A stretch of DNA of 64,000 bases from Streptosporangium roseum DSM 43021 (GTDB lineage Bacteria > Actinomycetota > Actinomycetes > Streptosporangiales > Streptosporangiaceae): assembly GCF_000024865.1 (NCBI RefSeq), contig NC_013595.1, positions 372,001-436,000 of the forward strand, written 5' to 3'. The notes under the pieces were generated by a model. It made no database searches and was not told where the DNA came from. It saw nothing but the letters and a program-made list of their open reading frames with translations. Positions 36,749 to 44,942 of the stretch are shown here, one piece after another. Made by a program: the position numbers and the translations under genes. The number at the start of each line of letters is the position of its first letter. Within the stretch, counting starts at the first letter, position 1.

Positions 36749-37969
36749 CTAGCCGCCCGGCTGGGTGGACAGCAGCAGGCGCCGGGCCTTGCCCCGGTAG
36801 CGGAGGACCTGGACCGCGCCCAGCGCCCAGATCGGATACTGCACGGCGAAGGCCCAGCGGAACGCGTCCAGGTCGGTCTCCCCGATCAGTTCGAGGGTGA
36901 TGCCGACCAGGGCGATCACCGACACGGACGCGACGAACCCGCCGCCGTTCACGATGCCGGTGGCCGCGCCGATCCGGGCGGCCGGGTTGAAGGTCCTGGC
37001 GTAGTCGAAGCCGATCATCGACCCCGGTCCGTTGGCCGCGAGCACCACCACGAGCAGGACGAGCAGCCAGAGCGGCGCCCGGCCGGGCCAGGCCAGTACG
37101 GCGGTCCACGCCCCGGTGGTGGTGCCGATCACGATGAGCACCATCCGGGAGCGGTGGAACGGGAACCGGCCGGCGAGGTAGCCGAGCAGCGGCCCGCACG
37201 CCATGCCGCACAGGGTAAGCGTGGACAGCAGCACACCCGCCGTGGACGGGTCGAGCCCCTGTCCCTGGACCAGGAACGGATAGCCCCACAGCAGCAGGAA
37301 CGCGGCCGCCGAGCACTGGGTGGCCGCGTGGGTCCACATGCCCAGGCGGGTGCCGGGCTCGGCCCAGGCGGCCTTCAGGCTGGGAGGTCCGTCCGTCCGC
37401 GCCGGGCGGGCATCGCGCAGCACCGTGAGCAGCAGGATCACCGACAGCACGCCCAGGCCGGCGGCGCCCATGAAGGTGGGCGTCCAGCCGTACGTGTGGA
37501 GGGAGTGGATCAGGGGCACCGCCGAGGCGATCGCGCCGAGCTGCCCGATCAGGCCGGTGAGCTGGACCATCACCGGGTTGCGGTGGGCGGGGAAGTGGAG
37601 GTTGACCAGCCGGATCACGCTGATGAACGTCATCGCGTCGCCGCAGCCGATCAGCGCCCGGCCCGCGACCCCGGGGAGCAGCCCCTCGGACAGCGCGAAG
37701 ACCAGCTCGCCGCAGGCCATCACGGCGGCGCCGGCGACCAGCATGCGCTTGGACCCGATCCGGTCGACGAGGACTCCGACGGGCACCTGCATGGCCGCGT
37801 AGACCAGGATCTGCAGCATCGCGAGCGTGGAGAGCCCGGCCGCGCCGATGCCGAGCCTCGCGGCGGCCTCGATGCTGGAGACGCCGAGGGACTGGCGATG
37901 GAAGATCGCGATGACGTAGGCCAGTACACCCGTGGCCCAGAACATCACTGCCGTGGACCGTGGTGTCAT
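36749..37969 (-). CDS. MFS transporter
   Basis: A 406-residue major facilitator protein with 12 predicted helices in two halves. The loop 2-3 signature reads GVLVDRIGSKRMLVAG and the mid-loop PARTDGPPSLKAAW divides the halves. Helix 1 has YVIAIFHRQSLGVSSI, a motif I associate with nitrate/organic-anion-type (NNP/ACS-like) members, and FDYARTFNPAARIGAATG lies in helix 10; the substrate is not assignable. The ATG at 37967-37969 has TAATAT seven bases upstream and no ribosome binding site. It converges with the MBL gene across the minisatellite. Confidence 0.85.
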   Translation of the reverse strand: MTPRSTAVMFWATGVLAYVIAIFHRQSLGVSSIEAAARLGIGAAGLSTLAMLQILVYAAMQVPVGVLVDRIGSKRMLVAGAAVMACGELVFALSEGLLPGVAGRALIGCGDAMTFISVIRLVNLHFPAHRNPVMVQLTGLIGQLGAIASAVPLIHSLHTYGWTPTFMGAAGLGVLSVILLLTVLRDARPARTDGPPSLKAAWAEPGTRLGMWTHAATQCSAAAFLLLWGYPFLVQGQGLDPSTAGVLLSTLTLCGMACGPLLGYLAGRFPFHRSRMVLIVIGTTTGAWTAVLAWPGRAPLWLLVLLVVVLAANGPGSMIGFDYARTFNPAARIGAATGIVNGGGFVASVSVIALVGITLELIGETDLDAFRWAFAVQYPIWALGAVQVLRYRGKARRLLLSTQPGG

Positions 37970-37976
37970 GGGCTAA

Positions 37977-37982
37977 ATATTA
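37977..37982 (-). promoter_or_regulatory. -10 box TAATAT of a probable leaderless promoter
   Basis: Minus-strand TAATAT, seven bases, then the MFS ATG at 37969. Confidence 0.55.
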
Positions 37983-38107
37983 CTTTTAGGGGTTTTATGG
38001 GATGTGTTGGGGTGGTCATGAGGTCCGGAGGCGGGTATATTCCCCGGCCCCCCGACGGTGAGGAGCATGGCGGCGAGGGGTGAGGGGCATGGCGGCTCCG
38101 CCCGCGC

Positions 38108-38659
38108 TCACCGGTGGGGATAGCGCATGAGCAGGCTGGCGTGGACGTCCTGGTCGCCGATCGCGGCGTAGGTGTGCGGGACGTCCGAGCGCCACGTGAG
38201 ATGTTCTCCCGGTCCGGCCCGGAGCGGCGCGTCCTGCGGGCCGGCGCTCAGCACCCCGGCGAAGACCGTGATGTGCTCGGTGACACCCTCATGATGGGCC
38301 GGCGAGACCTGGGTGGCCCCGGCCGGGATCGTCAGCCGGTAGAGCTCGTAGGTGACGGCCTCATCCTCGAAGACCTGGAGCAGCACGCCCTCGACGGCGG
38401 TGCCGCGGATGACGGGGCCGGTGCCCACGGCCAGCGCCAGAGGCACGCCGAGCTGGGCGGTGACCGCCCAGAGCGTCTCCAGGGTGGGGTTGCGGGTGCC
38501 GTTCTCCAGGCCGGAGAGCGTGGCCTTGCCGACGCCCGCGCGCCGGGCGAGTTCGGAGAGCGAGATGCCGCGTTCCTCCCTTAACCTGCGGATTCGCTGA
38601 CCTACGTCCGGTGTTCCGATGTCCCGGGCGGGACGGGGGCTTTGTGTACCGGAGTCCAT
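38108..38659 (-). CDS. XRE-family regulator with C-terminal cupin domain
   Basis: A ~183-residue transcription factor. The helix-turn-helix is RIRRLREERGISLSELARRA with GVGKATLSGLENG (~20-70), and a double-stranded beta-helix cupin sensor follows (TIPAGATQVSPAHHEGVTEH, GPGEHLTWRSDVPHTY). Cupin-XRE regulators usually bind a small organic ligand and control an adjacent transport or catabolic gene. Here the divergent neighbour is a BenE-type permease, with a perfect palindrome in the space between them, so it probably regulates that gene and itself. Start 38659 is chosen by fit to the domain; ATG 38677 is six codons upstream. Confidence 0.85.
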   Translation of the reverse strand: MDSGTQSPRPARDIGTPDVGQRIRRLREERGISLSELARRAGVGKATLSGLENGTRNPTLETLWAVTAQLGVPLALAVGTGPVIRGTAVEGVLLQVFEDEAVTYELYRLTIPAGATQVSPAHHEGVTEHITVFAGVLSAGPQDAPLRAGPGEHLTWRSDVPHTYAAIGDQDVHASLLMRYPHR

Positions 38660-38682
38660 GAGGCTATCGTGCAGCATGCCGA

Positions 38683-38702
38683 CCGTTCCGTTTACGGAAC
38701 GG
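38683..38702. promoter_or_regulatory. Perfect 20-bp palindrome, candidate operator of the XRE-cupin regulator
   Basis: CCGTTCCGT-TT-ACGGAACGG is an exact inverted repeat with a two-base centre. It lies upstream of the regulator start and about 110 bases before the permease ATG. Confidence 0.65.
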
Positions 38703-38810
38703 CTGTCGGCGCGCGGGACGGGCGCGGCAGGTGGCGGACGCTCCGGGCCGATCGAAGGCTTCCGGGAGGCGCGGAGAGATTTCCCGAGAAGCACGGAAGG
38801 GACGACAGGG

Positions 38811-40094
38811 ATGACACGCCTTCTTCAACCCGTGCTGGCAGGGGTGGTGACCGCGCTGGTCGGTTTCGCCAGCTCCTTCGCCGTGGTTCTGGCCGGGCTC
38901 CGGGCGGTGGGCGCCGACCAGCGGCAGGCCGCGTCCGGCCTGCTCGCGCTCTGCCTGGCCAACGGCGTGGTGGCGATCTGGCTGGGCCTGCGGCAGCGCG
39001 TGCCGATCACCATCGCATGGTCCACGCCCGGGGCGGCGCTGCTGGTCGCGACCGGCGCCGTGGAGGGCGGCTTCCCCGCCGCGGTCGGCGCGTTCGTGGT
39101 CTCCGGCCTGCTCATCACCGCCGCGGGGCTCTTCCCCCCGCTGGGACGCTGGATCGCGGCCATCCCCACCCCGATCGCCGGAGCCATGCTCGCCGGAGTC
39201 CTGCTCAACCTGTGTGTCGCGCCGGTCAGGGCCCTCGGCGAGGTGCCGCTGATGGCCGGTCCCGCCGTGCTCACCTGGGCGCTGCTGAGCCGCTTCGCCC
39301 GCAAGTGGGCGATCCCGGGAGCCCTGCTGGTCGCCGTCGTGGCCATCGCGCTGACCGGGCCCGGCCTGGGAACGGTGGACGTGCGCCCGGTGGCCGAGCT
39401 GACCGCCCCGTCCTGGAGCGTCGCGGCCATGATCAGTATCGCGTTCCCGCTGTTCCTGGTCACCATGGCCTCCCAGAACGTGCCGGGCATGGCGGTCCTC
39501 GCCGGGTACGGCTACCGCCCCCCGCTGCGCGGCATCCTCCTCGGCACCGGCCTGGCCAGCACCCTCGGCGCGCCTCTGGGCGGGCACGCGGTGAACCTGG
39601 CGGCCATCACCGCGGCGCTGGCCGCCGGTCCGGACGCCGACCCCGATCCGGGCCGCAGGTGGATCGCCTCGGTCACCGCCGGGGCCTCGATGATCGTCCT
39701 TGGCGTCGGCTCCGGCCTGGCCACCGCGCTCGTCCTGCTCTCCCCGCCGGTGCTCATCGAGGCCGTCGCGGGTCTCGCCCTGATCGGCGCGCTCGCCTCG
39801 GCGATCACCGCCGCCGTGGCCGAGCCGGAGGGCCGGGAGGCGGCGGTGGTCACGTTCGTGGTGACCGCGTCAGGACTGACCCTGCTGGGGGTGGGCGCGG
39901 CGTTCTGGGGACTGGTCGCGGGAGGAGCGATGACGTTCCTGCTCCGCGGGAGGAAGGCCCCGCGGACCGCACCCGGACGGAGCGCGCCCGAGGGGCAGAC
40001 GCCGGGAGAGCCCCCGCCTGCGGAGACCGCGCCCGCGGAGGCCGGCGACAGGGAGGGCGCGGCCGGGGAGGGGACCCGGCTCAGCCCGCGGTGA
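38811..40094 (+). CDS. benE: Benzoate/H+ symporter family permease
   Basis: A 427-residue membrane protein of the BenE family (APC fold), with about 12 hydrophobic segments. Family stretches include VGFASSFAVVLAGLRAVGA, PITIAWSTPGAALL, the re-entrant AIPTPIAGAMLAGVLLNLC and VTMASQNVPGMAVLAGYGY. BenE members import benzoate with protons; no aromatic degradation genes are nearby, so the true substrate remains open. The last ~55 residues are a hydrophilic Pro/Ala/Glu tail. ATG 38811 is preceded by a weak AGGG. The XRE-cupin regulator is divergent. Confidence 0.85.
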   Translation: MTRLLQPVLAGVVTALVGFASSFAVVLAGLRAVGADQRQAASGLLALCLANGVVAIWLGLRQRVPITIAWSTPGAALLVATGAVEGGFPAAVGAFVVSGLLITAAGLFPPLGRWIAAIPTPIAGAMLAGVLLNLCVAPVRALGEVPLMAGPAVLTWALLSRFARKWAIPGALLVAVVAIALTGPGLGTVDVRPVAELTAPSWSVAAMISIAFPLFLVTMASQNVPGMAVLAGYGYRPPLRGILLGTGLASTLGAPLGGHAVNLAAITAALAAGPDADPDPGRRWIASVTAGASMIVLGVGSGLATALVLLSPPVLIEAVAGLALIGALASAITAAVAEPEGREAAVVTFVVTASGLTLLGVGAAFWGLVAGGAMTFLLRGRKAPRTAPGRSAPEGQTPGEPPPAETAPAEAGDREGAAGEGTRLSPR

Positions 40095-40212
40095 TCGTCG
40101 CGAGGTCCGGCCGGGCGGCTCGCCGGGCCACCGTGGTCGCGGACGCGTGTCGCCGCGCGGACCGTGGTCGCGGGCCTGGGCCACGGCCCCGTCGAACGTC
40201 CCGGACAGAAAG

Positions 40213-40250
40213 CCTCCGCCGGTACGGCATGCGTGCCGTACCGGCGGAGG
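40213..40250. terminator. Bidirectional hairpin between convergent genes
   Basis: A perfect 17-bp stem (40213-40229 with 40234-40250) with a TGCG loop sits between the BenE stop and the stop of the minus-strand gene ending at 40268. Confidence 0.75.
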
Positions 40251-40267
40251 TGTGGAGCGGGGGCGGG

Positions 40268-40804
40268 TTACCGGCCGTCCGCCGGGCGTCCGTGGCGACC
40301 GGCGACGAGCTGGTCGGTGCTGTGCTGACGGGGCACCTCGACCCGGGGGTGGGGCGCCGTCGTCTCGCCGCGGTCGTCGACACCGTCGCGGTCGCGGTCG
40401 ACCCGCGGGTGGGCCGCCGTCTGGGCCCGGTCGTCGACGCCGTCGCGGTCGCGGTCGACCACGGGGGTCGCGGGGGCCGCCGGGTTCTTCTCCAGCTCGC
40501 GCTCAAGCGCCCGCTTCTCCTCCTCCAGGCGGGCGACACGGTCACGCGCCTCCATCCGGGAGCTGCGGAGCTTGCGGCGGTGCGTGGCGGAGCGGCGCAT
40601 GCCACTGAACATGACCGCCAGCCCGAGCAGGAACAGCGCGCCGGTGACGGCGCCGGCGAAGAAGAACTCCAGCTGGGAGAGCTGAATCGTCTGGTCGAAG
40701 ACCGTGAAAGACGCGGGGGTGGTGGCTGTGGCGGCCTCGTCCCAGGAGACCGCGACCACGGCCGCGCCCGCGAGTATGATCAGGAGGAGTCCCAGAACTA
40801 TCAT
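40268..40804 (-). CDS. Two-helix membrane protein with coiled coil and Asp-rich repeats
   Basis: A 178-residue protein. The first helix is MIVLGLLLIILAGAAVVAVS and the second FFFAGAVTGALFLLGLAVMF (~48-67), separated by a short extracytoplasmic loop, a LapA-like arrangement. A basic/acidic coiled coil follows (KLRSSRMEARDRVARLEEEK, to ~107). The tail then carries two copies of VDRDRDGVDDR separated by ~8 residues; D-x-D-x-D-G-x-x-D is a calcium-loop pattern as in EF-hand or thrombospondin type 3 repeats, yet here it is predicted to be cytosolic. ATG 40804 has GAGGT upstream. Function unknown. Confidence 0.7.
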   Translation of the reverse strand: MIVLGLLLIILAGAAVVAVSWDEAATATTPASFTVFDQTIQLSQLEFFFAGAVTGALFLLGLAVMFSGMRRSATHRRKLRSSRMEARDRVARLEEEKRALERELEKNPAAPATPVVDRDRDGVDDRAQTAAHPRVDRDRDGVDDRGETTAPHPRVEVPRQHSTDQLVAGRHGRPADGR

Positions 40805-40897
40805 GTGACCTCATCTCGGGCTGCGTCTGTTGTCGTAAACCGCTGCTGCCCCGCAACCGCGGGATTATTCACCGCCCGCGGGCGGTTGGCAGGAAAC

Positions 40898-41962
40898 GTG
40901 GCGGAGATCGATGTCGTGGTCATCGGGGCGGGGCAGGCAGGGCTGTCCAGCGCCTACTTCCTGAGCAGGGCCGGAGTCGATTTCGTGGTCCTCGACCGCT
41001 CCCCGCGTCCCGGCGGCGCATGGCAGTTCCGCTGGCCGTCCCTGACCCTCGGCGCGGCGCACCGCGTGCACGACCTTCCCGGCCTGCCGATGGGCGCCGC
41101 CGACACCACCCGGCCCTCGTCGGAGGTCGTCTCCGAATACTTCGCCGCCTACGAGCGGGCGTTCGGGCTGCCGGTGCGCCGCCCGGTCGCGGTGCGGGCG
41201 GTCCGGGAGGGCGTGGGAGGGCGGCTGCTGGTGGAGACCTCGGCCGGCGACTGGTCCCCCCGCGCGCTGATCAACGCCACCGGCACCTGGGATCGCCCCT
41301 TCTGGCCGCGCTATCCCGGCCAGGAGACGTTCCTCGGCCGGCAGCTGCACACCGCCGACTACGTCACCCGGGAGGAGTTCGCCGGCAGGCACGTCGTGGT
41401 GGTCGGTGCGGGGGCCTCGGCCATCCAGCTCCTGATGGAGATCGCCGAGGTCGCCACGACCACCTGGGTGACCCGCCGGCCCCCGGTCTTCCGTGAGGGC
41501 CCCTTCGACGAGGAGGCGGGCCGCGCGGCCGTCGCCCGGGTCGACGCCCGGGTCCGTGCCGGGCTCCCGCCGGGCAGCGTGGTCGGGGCCACCGGCTACC
41601 CGGTGACGCCGCAGGTCGAGGCGGCCATGGCGGCCGGGGTCCTGGACCGCCTGCCGATGTTCGACCGGATCGTCCCCGACGGGGTGGCCTGGGACGGCGC
41701 GGCCGCCGGGCACCCCGGTCGGGTCAGGGCCGACGTGATCCTGTGGGCCACCGGGTTCCGGCCGGTCGTCAACCACCTGGCCCCGCTCCACCTGCGCGAG
41801 CCGGGTGGCGGCATCCGCGTCGAGGACACCCGGGCCGTCCTGGACCCCCGCGTCCACCTGGTCGGCTACGGCCCCTCCGCCAGCACCATCGGGGCCAACC
41901 GCGCGGGCCGTGCCGCCGTCCGGCACGTCCGCCGGCTCCTCGACGCGCCCGTCGCGGCTTAG
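40898..41962 (+). CDS. FAD/NAD(P)-dependent flavoprotein (monooxygenase-like)
   Basis: A 354-residue enzyme with two Rossmann motifs, IDVVVIGAGQAGLSSAYFL at the N-terminus for FAD and HVVVVGAGASAIQLLME (~residues 165-185) for NAD(P)H, as in single-component flavin monooxygenases (CzcO/YpdA-like). RPGGAWQFRWPSL follows the FAD site and VILWATGFRPVV is the C-terminal signature. The full Baeyer-Villiger fingerprint is not seen, so the reaction (N- or S-oxygenation, or disulfide/thiol chemistry) is open. GTG 40898 has AGGA upstream. It precedes the second CorA-type gene by 53 bp, but that gene appears to have its own promoter. Confidence 0.82.
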   Translation: MAEIDVVVIGAGQAGLSSAYFLSRAGVDFVVLDRSPRPGGAWQFRWPSLTLGAAHRVHDLPGLPMGAADTTRPSSEVVSEYFAAYERAFGLPVRRPVAVRAVREGVGGRLLVETSAGDWSPRALINATGTWDRPFWPRYPGQETFLGRQLHTADYVTREEFAGRHVVVVGAGASAIQLLMEIAEVATTTWVTRRPPVFREGPFDEEAGRAAVARVDARVRAGLPPGSVVGATGYPVTPQVEAAMAAGVLDRLPMFDRIVPDGVAWDGAAAGHPGRVRADVILWATGFRPVVNHLAPLHLREPGGGIRVEDTRAVLDPRVHLVGYGPSASTIGANRAGRAAVRHVRRLLDAPVAA

Positions 41963-42001
41963 AGCGGAAGAGGAGGAATGTCCGTGCCCCGCGCCCCGGG
42001 C

Positions 42002-42007
42002 TAGTGT
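42002..42007 (+). promoter_or_regulatory. -10 box TAGTGT of a probable leaderless promoter
   Basis: TAGTGT, eight bases, then ATG 42016 of the CorA-type gene. Confidence 0.5.
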
Positions 42008-42015
42008 TGGCGGAC

Positions 42016-42984
42016 ATGGACCGCACTCGCCTTTACCGCAACGGCGTCCTGGAGGCCGAGGGCTTCCCCATCGAGGACGTCTCCGACCACATCGGAGACC
42101 CGTCCGTCGTGGTGTGGTTCGACCTGTGCTCGCCCTCGCCCGCGGATCTGGAGAAGATCAGCGAGGAGCTCGGGCTGCACCGGCTCGCCGTCGAGGACGC
42201 CCTCCACAGCGACCAGCGGCCCAAGCTGGACACCTACGACAGCCACCTGTTCATCACCGTCTACGGTGCCAAGCTGGTGAGGAAGCGCCTCGAACTCACC
42301 GAGATATCGATCTTCGTCACCAAGAACGCCCTGGTCACCGTCAGGGAGAGCCCTCACTTCGACATCGACGGAGTGATCAGGCGCTGGGACGCCAACGGCG
42401 AGATGGCCAGGTACGGCGTGCCGTACCTGCTGCACGGCCTGCTCGACTACGTGGTGGACGGCTACTTCGACGTGCTGCAGGTGATCGACGACAAGGTCGA
42501 GGCGCTGGAGGACGACCTCTTCGAGGACAACGACGCCGACCGGGTGCACATCCAGCGTCAGACCTACGAGATGCGCAAGAGCCTGGTGCGGTTCCGGCGG
42601 CTGGCGGTGCCGATACGCGAGGTCGTGGGCAGCCTGCTCCGCAAGGGCGTGGAGATGCTGGATCCCGCGCTGACCCCCTACTATCAGGACCTCTACGACC
42701 ACGCGTTGCGTGCCTCCGAGTGGACCGACTCCCTGCGGGAGCTGGTGGGCAACGTCCGGGAGGCCCACATCAACCAGCAGGGCTTCAGGCTCAACGACAT
42801 CATGAAGAAGATCACGAGCTGGGCGGCCATCATCGCGGTGCCCACGATGATCACCGGGTACTACGGCCAGAACGTGCCGTATCCCGGATTCGGCCAGCCG
42901 CTCGGCTTCTGGACCTCCACCGCCGCCATCCTCGTGGCCTCGTCCATCCTCTATCTGATCTTCAAGAAGAGGGGCTGGCTCTAG
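42016..42984 (+). CDS. Divergent CorA-family divalent metal transporter
   Basis: A 322-residue CorA-superfamily protein. LGLHRLAVEDALHSDQRPKL marks the funnel domain, RLNDIMKKITSWAAIIAVPT the pore-lining helix, and IFKKRGWL the C-terminus. The pore signature that is GMN in classical CorA reads TGYYGQNVPYPGF here, a Y-G-x-N variant seen in ZntB-like and other CorA subgroups; ion preference (Mg2+, Zn2+, Co2+ or efflux) cannot be told from it. This and the protein at 9013-10131 are clear but distant paralogs. Confidence 0.88.
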   Translation: MDRTRLYRNGVLEAEGFPIEDVSDHIGDPSVVVWFDLCSPSPADLEKISEELGLHRLAVEDALHSDQRPKLDTYDSHLFITVYGAKLVRKRLELTEISIFVTKNALVTVRESPHFDIDGVIRRWDANGEMARYGVPYLLHGLLDYVVDGYFDVLQVIDDKVEALEDDLFEDNDADRVHIQRQTYEMRKSLVRFRRLAVPIREVVGSLLRKGVEMLDPALTPYYQDLYDHALRASEWTDSLRELVGNVREAHINQQGFRLNDIMKKITSWAAIIAVPTMITGYYGQNVPYPGFGQPLGFWTSTAAILVASSILYLIFKKRGWL

Positions 42985-43000
42985 CCCTCCCCGCCGAGGC

Positions 43001-43026
43001 GGAGACCCCGGCCGGCGGAGGTCTCC
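43001..43026 (+). terminator. Weak hairpin after the CorA-type gene
   Basis: GGAGACC (43001-43007) pairs with GGTCTCC (43020-43026) around a GC-rich loop, 17 bases after the stop codon. No T-run. Confidence 0.35.
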
Positions 43027-43134
43027 CGTCCGGGCGACGGAACTGTGAACGGCGCGTCACGGCGATCGATGTTAAACCAAGGGAATTGCGGGGATCAGTC
43101 ATGTCTTGGCCTGTAATCCTTTGTGGAGGCATGG

Positions 43135-43866
43135 GTGAGCACGCGGGGGGTGGTCACTGTCGTTCTGGGTGCCGCGGTGATGTTCTCACTGGTGAGCCCG
43201 GCGGACAGCAAAACGAGAGCCGCTCCTGAGAGCCGGGCCAGAGTCGCTCCGCTCGACAATCCGCACGGCACCCGGCCGGGGCTGGCCCCGGTCCGGTTGG
43301 CGCGTGACAGGATCGCGGCGATCAGGCTGATCAAGAAGCTGCGGATCAGGGGGATGGGGCCCAAGACCGGCTACACACGGGCCCGTTTCGGCGCCAATTG
43401 GGCGGACACGGCGAGGGGCGTGCCGTACGCGCGCAACGGCTGCGGCACCCGCAACGACCTGCTCGCCCGGGACGGCGAGCAGGTGAGATACCGCCGGGGA
43501 TCGGACTGCGTCGTCGTCGCGATGAGCCTGCGCGACCCCTACACGGGCAGGACGATCCGCTGGCGCAAGCAGCGGGCGGACCAGGTCCAGGTCGACCACG
43601 TGATCCCGCTGTCCTACGAGTGGAGGATGGGCGCCTCGCGCTGGCCGATGGCCAAGCGGGTGCGGATCGCCAACGACCCGCTCAACCTGATCCCCGTGTA
43701 CGGCGACGCCAACCAGGCCAAGGGCGGCTCGGGCCCGGCCTCGTGGCTCCCGCCGCTGCGCCGGATCCGCTGCGCCTACGTCGTGCGCTTCGCCCAGGTC
43801 GCCCTGAAGTACGGCCTGCCGGTCACCAGGGCCGACAAGGCCGTCATGCTGGCCCAGTGCCGTTAG
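43135..43866 (+). CDS. Exported HNH nuclease-like protein (GmrSD/DUF1524 type)
   Basis: A 243-residue protein with an N-terminal signal or anchor (VVTVVLGAAVMFSLVSPADS) and a C-terminal HNH/His-Me finger domain: VQVDHVIPLSYEWRMG supplies the metal-coordinating Asp-His, IANDPLNLIPV the Asn, and NQAKGGSGPASWLPP the closing segment; Cys occurs in NGCGTRNDLL and RIRCAYVV. Secreted DUF1524-type proteins are common in actinobacteria and are probably extracellular nucleases. GTG 43135 is chosen because GGAGG lies five bases upstream; an in-frame GTG at 43123 overlaps that ribosome binding site. Confidence 0.85.
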   Translation: MSTRGVVTVVLGAAVMFSLVSPADSKTRAAPESRARVAPLDNPHGTRPGLAPVRLARDRIAAIRLIKKLRIRGMGPKTGYTRARFGANWADTARGVPYARNGCGTRNDLLARDGEQVRYRRGSDCVVVAMSLRDPYTGRTIRWRKQRADQVQVDHVIPLSYEWRMGASRWPMAKRVRIANDPLNLIPVYGDANQAKGGSGPASWLPPLRRIRCAYVVRFAQVALKYGLPVTRADKAVMLAQCR

Positions 43867-43904
43867 CCCGTGTCCCGCCGCCGGGGGCGCCCGGCGGGTG
43901 CCGT

Positions 43905-44789
43905 TCAGAAGCGCCGGAGCAGCGCCTGCTTGGCGACGGTGAACTCCTCCTCGGTGAGCACGCCGTCCCGGTGCAGGTCGCCGAGCTCGCGCAGGCGGCG
44001 CAGGAGCGCGTCCGGGTCGGCGTCGCCCGCGGCGGCGGGGGCCGCCGGTGCGGGGGCGTCGAGAGCGGGCTGTGGCTCCGCGGCGCCGGAGGGGTGCGGC
44101 AGCCGGGCGAGGACGGCGGCGACGAACAGCGCGGCCGCCCGGGTCTCCTTCTCCAGGCCCCACAGGACCAGGCAGTGCGGGTCGTGCTTGGGGGCCAGCT
44201 TGTGCACCGAGCCCCTGAGGTTGAATCGGAGGTGCCCGTTCTCCAGGCCGACGGACGGGATCCACTCCAGGCCGAGCAGGTCCTTCAGCGGGAACTGCTG
44301 GGAACCCGCCGACTTCTTGGCCCCTTCGACCGCCCAGTTCCACTCGATGCGGAACGACTCGCCGTCGAACGTCGCGGTGCCGTCGCCTCCCCCCACGGTC
44401 AGCGGCACGCCGGGGCCGGGCATCAGGTAGCGGTCGCTGGGCCCGTCGGGCACCTGCTCGATCACCAGGGCGTTGCGCACCTCGTCGACGAAGTACTCGG
44501 CGGCGCCGGTGCGGCCGGCGTCGACGGCCAGCTGGTAGGGGCAGGCCGAGTCGGAGATCCGCCCGCGCGAGGCCTGGGTGAACGGGTCGGCGCCCTCCCG
44601 TAGTCGTAGCCGCAGCCGCCCGCCCTTCTTGCCGGGCTCGTAGGCGATGCCGGCCACCGCGGCCAGCGGGACCGCCACCTCCCCCAGGAGCTGCCTCAGC
44701 TTGTGCACACCCCGATCGCGGCTGGGCACGATCCGCAGGATCTCGCCGTCGAACGTCCATGTCCCGTCCCGAACCATGACCTCCGCCAT
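43905..44789 (-). CDS. DUF4429 domain protein with C-terminal SHOCT
   Basis: A 294-residue soluble protein. Two DUF4429 modules are visible (WTFDGEILRIVPSRDRGVHK and, later, ATFDGESFRIEWNWAVEGAK), each with PH-like beta character, then an Ala/Pro linker (~235-255) and a SHOCT-type helical hairpin at the end (LLRRLRELGDLHRDGVLTEE, EFTVAKQALLRRF). SHOCT modules are small oligomerisation helices. The function is unknown; DUF4429 proteins are widespread in actinobacteria. ATG 44789 has TAAGAT six bases upstream. Convergent with the HNH gene. Confidence 0.85.
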   Translation of the reverse strand: MAEVMVRDGTWTFDGEILRIVPSRDRGVHKLRQLLGEVAVPLAAVAGIAYEPGKKGGRLRLRLREGADPFTQASRGRISDSACPYQLAVDAGRTGAAEYFVDEVRNALVIEQVPDGPSDRYLMPGPGVPLTVGGGDGTATFDGESFRIEWNWAVEGAKKSAGSQQFPLKDLLGLEWIPSVGLENGHLRFNLRGSVHKLAPKHDPHCLVLWGLEKETRAAALFVAAVLARLPHPSGAAEPQPALDAPAPAAPAAAGDADPDALLRRLRELGDLHRDGVLTEEEFTVAKQALLRRF

Positions 44790-44795
44790 ACCGGG

Positions 44796-44801
44796 ATCTT
44801 A
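44796..44801 (-). promoter_or_regulatory. -10 box TAAGAT of a probable leaderless promoter
   Basis: Minus-strand TAAGAT, six bases, then the DUF4429 gene ATG at 44789. Confidence 0.5.
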
Positions 44802-44942
44802 CGGCGGTGGCCGCCGCCGGGCGGGCTTCCGTGCCATGCGGCCGGGCCGTGGGCCGGTTTCCGGTCGCGTCCCGAGGTCTTCTATCCTTCGAAGTCCATC
44901 CGCGACGACGTCCACCCGCGATCTGCAGGCGAAGGAAACCCC

